DNA of 64,000 bases, from NCBI GenBank assembly GCA_036877525.1, contig JAZGTH010000002.1:4608001-4672000 (forward strand), read 5' to 3'. Positions 60,644-64,000 of this stretch are shown here, piece by piece. Position numbers and translations under genes: made by a program. How positions within the stretch are numbered: the first letter of the stretch is position 1; every line of letters starts with the position of its first letter. Under the pieces are notes generated by a model. The model was not told the DNA's origin and ran no database searches. It was given only the letters and a program-made list of their open reading frames with translations. This stretch comes from Chromobotia macracanthus. Its lineage: Eukaryota > Chordata > Actinopteri > Cypriniformes > Botiidae.

Positions 60644-60653
60644 GGCAAGTGAA
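60364..60653 (-). CDS. magix: magix coding exon 1: start codon and PDZ0
   Basis: Ten 5' UTR bases, then ATG at 60643. MSKAAVKKLHWRSKVQETF matches the MAGI N-terminus (MSK..KK.HW.SKV.E). PDZ0 follows, with its ligand loop changed from GLGF to ELGV (GSSGELGVAIGGG) and the typical GEFPFV and GDIILEIGGTPVLGLT segments. Residues 1-93. Ends phase 1 at CCAG before GTAATT. Confidence 0.93.
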
Positions 60654-61365
60654 CTGAAAGCCAGAAAAGAGAAAGACAGAAACATGGACATTAGAATACC
60701 AGCAAATATGGATAAATTAAATTCACACTCGAGGAGTCTTAACACAGAAAAGCAAAAAAAGCTGCAGCTAAAATACAACTATGTACGTACTGTACACTAT
60801 TATTCGTCAGAATGAAACTATGAGAGCAGCATACAGATCAGGGAGGGCAGGAGGTCAATATGTGTCCTAAACAACATGGAGAATGCTCTCGTTTTCAAGT
60901 ATGCTGTGAGAACCCTCCAGACACATCAACAGATGCCCTCTCTGCATGAGGCAATAAACAGTACACAAAACCTGCTTCATCAAAACAGGTGGACAAGATA
61001 CACAAGGCAACAATGCTACCTGAAGCAAACCCTCAATACTCAGTGCAGTTTCAACAAAAAAACCCAGAACTCTCATACTGGGACATCATCTCTGTGCATC
61101 ACAATCATACTACTTTGCATTAAAACAAAATTGCTATTACATAACAAAAACACAAGACTTATTAAAATGACATATGGTTGTATTGCATATGATTAGCTCT
61201 AGAGCCTAAATTAAATTCTCCGTAACAGTATTCATTTATTAATTCTAATGCTGGATTATATAGGCTACACTGCTGTATGAATAATAGAAAGGTAATTCAA
61301 AAACTGCAATGTATATATTTATTTAAATAATAATATTATTATTATAATCTGCTCATGACACATAT

Positions 61366-61525
61366 AAAAAAGTACCATGGCTTGTTGAACAAGGTAACAT
61401 GGTATTCTTTAAAGTATTGTGGAGTAAAACTACAATGGTATAAAAATAATCATTCAGTAACATTGAAAGCATCAAAGTACCACTAAAATCACTGTACCAT
61501 GGCAAGCCCAAAGTACTTTTCTATA
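61366..61525. repeat. MITE-like element with ACCATGGTA-type inverted ends
   Basis: AAAAAGTACCATGGCTTGTT at the left and CTGTACCATGGCAAGCCCAA followed by AGTACTTTT at the right form imperfect inverted ends around a 100-base AT-rich centre. Confidence 0.5.
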
Positions 61526-63471
61526 AATTAATGTTCAATCACAGCTGTGGACAGCTATTGTATTTGCAACACATTTTTAGATGTGATTTTTTAACCTGTT
61601 GTTTACAAACAGTCATAGGTAGAGCATGGTACAATTTATATTAGTTAACAACAGCCTTATGGATGGCAAGCCATCTAAAAAACATCTCTTTGTTGCTAAA
61701 CTAACGAAAAACATCAGCCTCTTTATTTTAAAAAAGAACGCAGTGATTAACAATGATTTAAACAATCTGATGATGAGAACATACCAAATATAGACTTCTA
61801 AACAAATATAGACACTGGATTCAAAAAACAGTCACCTGATTCTTCAAGTGAAACAAAGTTATTTTTATCATGCAACATCACTCAGACTTAATATGTTTCA
61901 ATTATTTTAATTCAGTTTCTTTTTTTAATTCTTTAGTAAAATTCAAATGGACAGGCTGTTTGATGTGAATGTGACAGACCAGAATTCCAAGAGACTTGGA
62001 TGTTTAAAGCTCAAAGGTTTAACATGTAGAGAAGCCCCAGTAAGTGACAGTTGGAGGGGCAGGTGCAGTCTGAGTGAGTACGCCTTGAGACATGACAGTT
62101 TTGGAGGAGTTCTGTCATTCCCTCCCTAGTCTCGTTCAATCTCGTACTCGGGAGCTTTTAAAGCGTCAGTGACGGGGTAAATGGCCGGTGGGAAACAGAT
62201 AGGGGGAGAAAGAGATAATCAGAGAGGGAGATCAAGACAGTACAGATGGCGAGGGAGCTTGAGAGCTGACAAAATGAAGGAACAAGTGTTAGAGGAGGGC
62301 AGAAGAGTCGGGTCACGGAGGAAAAGAAAGTAAAATAGGTAGGTTAGTTAGAGGACTGGTGTCAGATGGAGCAGGTGATATCAGGGGAGAAGAGATTATT
62401 AAGATTAGATTAAATTAAATGTCTGTGTACGACAGCCAAAGGGGATAAACCAGATCAAGTGGTCAACAAGATAAAAAGAGCAGGACAACCCCTCTCCCTC
62501 ACAAAATTTAACATGATAACCATAATTTCTGCAGAAATATCACATTTATACTACAGTAATTGTTACTATAATAAACATATTTGGTAATATGTCATTGGGG
62601 GTTTTGGGACTATCATATTAATTTAGTAGTGAGGCTTGTGTGGATTAATAATTAATATTGAGATTCCATGTTCATTTTTAAGTATAATTGCTTATATTTA
62701 GGATTAGTATTTGAACAAACCTCTGTCAGTGTCTAGCTCATCCTACACCATTTGTGCTACACACGTGAAACAGCTCAAACCAAGCAACTTATTGAGGTGT
62801 GTATTTACTTTTCTAAGTGATCAAATTTAACACTGTCATCTGAAAAACTCTGGGGTGCGATTCCAGGAGATATCCAGGAGAACCATATTTAGGAACCAGA
62901 ATAACATCGCATCTTTTATGTTATTAGCACATTGGGGGGGATGGGGTGCTTGTCCGACAGCTCAATATATCCTAATTGGTGATCGATACAATCCTAACCA
63001 GGGGTCAGGCGAAGGAGCAGTCAACCTGACTTAAGCACAGTTGTAACCACGGTTACGATATCAGTGTGTCCCCTCAGGCTGCCCTGCCCACCAGGTTTAA
63101 TGAGGCTAATTAAACAGCATGAGGTGCATCTGAGGAGACATGACTAATTGTTTCTACTCCAGTGATTGGCCAATCTGTCATTTATTCAGCCACACCCCCT
63201 GGAGATCCTTTAGCTGATAGGATGTGTCTTTTTTTATAACAGTCACTACTGAGAGGGAGAGATAGACTGAACCAGGCTCCATGCAGGCTGCTGCTGGCAC
63301 AGGAACAGGAGTCATGGATTTAACCTTGAAACAGGCAAGCTCAGGTGTCCGTTGATACAGGGACAGAATAACACCTAGTATACAAATACACAAAATATTC
63401 TTTAGTCATCTCTTTTCCCTTTTTGATATTTTACATAGACACATGCACACTAGAGTTTTGGATTGTGTATT

Positions 63472-63597
63472 CCTTTTGCTCAGCTGGTAGTGTTGCTACT
63501 AACAATACCAAGGTCATGGGTTCGACTTAAATTGAATGCACATACTAGAAAATGTATATATCAGCACAGATGAAAGCATCTTCTAAATGCATAAATT
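63472..63597 (+). repeat. tRNA-derived SINE
   Basis: CTTTTGCTCAGCTGGTAGTG and AAGGTCATGGGTTCGACTTA form the tRNA-like head; GCATCTTCTAAATGCATAAA is the tail. Typical cyprinid SINE; A and B box-like blocks are visible. Confidence 0.8.
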
Positions 63598-63740
63598 AGG
63601 ACTGCATGATATATTTCAATTATCAAAATATCACAAATATATACAGACATACACACTGTCTCCACTATTTCTCCTTCATCTTGTTTGTCCAGCTGTGAGA
63701 CCTTCTGTGGGTAAAATAAATCATGTTTTTTAAAAAATAT

Positions 63741-63801
63741 CTAGCACAGATAAAATGTATAGTCTATGGCATGGATAAAAACATCTTCTAAATGCATAAA
63801 T
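63741..63801 (+). repeat. Second SINE tail fragment
   Basis: ACAGATAAAATGTATAGTCT and CATCTTCTAAATGCATAAAT repeat the tail of the neighbouring SINE (63472..63597) without its head. Confidence 0.7.
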
Positions 63802-63803
63802 AC

Positions 63804-64000
63804 AGTAATGTGAAAAATTAGAACACCCTGTGAAAGCATGTGTATTTTGTAACATGTTTTAATATATGGTTATTTAGTCTCAATTTTAACAATACAGAGA
63901 GATTAAAGTAATAACTAAACAATTAAAACTGAAAAGTCTTTTCCAAGATCTTCTGTAAATGTAATTCTACAAAAATGCCTATATTAATGGAGGAAAAAGA
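63804..64000. repeat. DNA transposon terminal fragment, running off the window
   Basis: TACAGTAATGTGAAAAATTA, GAACACCCTGTGAAAGCATG and TCTTCTGTAAATGTAATTCT resemble the end of a fish DNA transposon as I recall it. It begins directly after the SINE tail and continues past base 64000. Confidence 0.5.

Larger units (their letters stand above)
60654..64000 (-). other. magix: magix 5' UTR intron and/or upstream DNA
   Basis: The start exon is preceded on the minus strand by a strong acceptor (pyrimidine tract, then GGCTTTCAG) ending at 60654, so at least one untranslated exon lies further up. It was not located. Around 62100..62200 the minus strand has CpGs and a GCTTTAAAAGC TATA-like word, a possible promoter. 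The right end holds SINE and transposon pieces. Confidence 0.5.

Noticed and set aside
63472..63597. tRNA gene candidate
   Set aside because: A and B box-like blocks are present, but no complete cloverleaf; the 3' tail is that of a SINE. The same applies to 3715, 29520, 54190 and 56790.
1..64000. CRISPR arrays, bacterial promoters or operons
   Set aside because: The sequence is vertebrate nuclear DNA with spliced genes; no regularly spaced identical repeats with unique spacers were seen.

Overview
The window looks like ray-finned fish nuclear DNA, probably a cyprinid or close relative. It is AT-rich, its small exons are separated by large GT-AG introns, it has many microsatellites, and it carries several dispersed repeats of types I know from cyprinid genomes (tRNA-derived SINEs, palindromic MITE-like elements). 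There are no operons, bacterial genes, CRISPR arrays or viral genes.

The main content is one complete MAGI-family scaffold gene on the minus strand, spread over about 36 kb (start codon 60643, stop codon 24230). Sixteen coding exons join in phase into one frame of 1175 codons plus stop. Domain order is PDZ0, short guanylate-kinase-like region, one degenerate WW, PDZ1, PDZ2, PDZ4, PDZ5 and a basic tail. WW2 and PDZ3 of MAGI1-3 are absent. The last PDZ and the end of PDZ4 resemble human MAGIX best, so I call it a full-length fish magix. An alternative 3' exon (25027..25118) corresponds to the alternative MAGI1 C-terminus. A candidate internal first exon (33846..33894), in a CpG-containing island between two long microsatellites, would yield a 306-aa protein close in size to human MAGIX (about 334 aa).

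The second gene is iqsec2 (ARF-GEF, postsynaptic), also on the minus strand. Only its first coding exon (15990..16435) and a likely 5' UTR exon/promoter (about 17401..17765) are here; 1..15989 is its first coding intron. IQSEC2 and MAGIX both lie on human Xp11, so their adjacency supports both names. Both encode scaffold or signalling proteins linked to synapses and junctions.

Layout: 1..15989 iqsec2 intron with a degenerate repeat at the left end; 15990..17765 iqsec2 5' end; 17766..23488 intergenic with a broken Pim-like kinase copy on the plus strand (19818..20460); 23489..23698 a small unrecognised minus-strand reading frame; 23920..60653 magix; 60654..64000 magix 5' intron or upstream DNA ending in SINE and transposon pieces.
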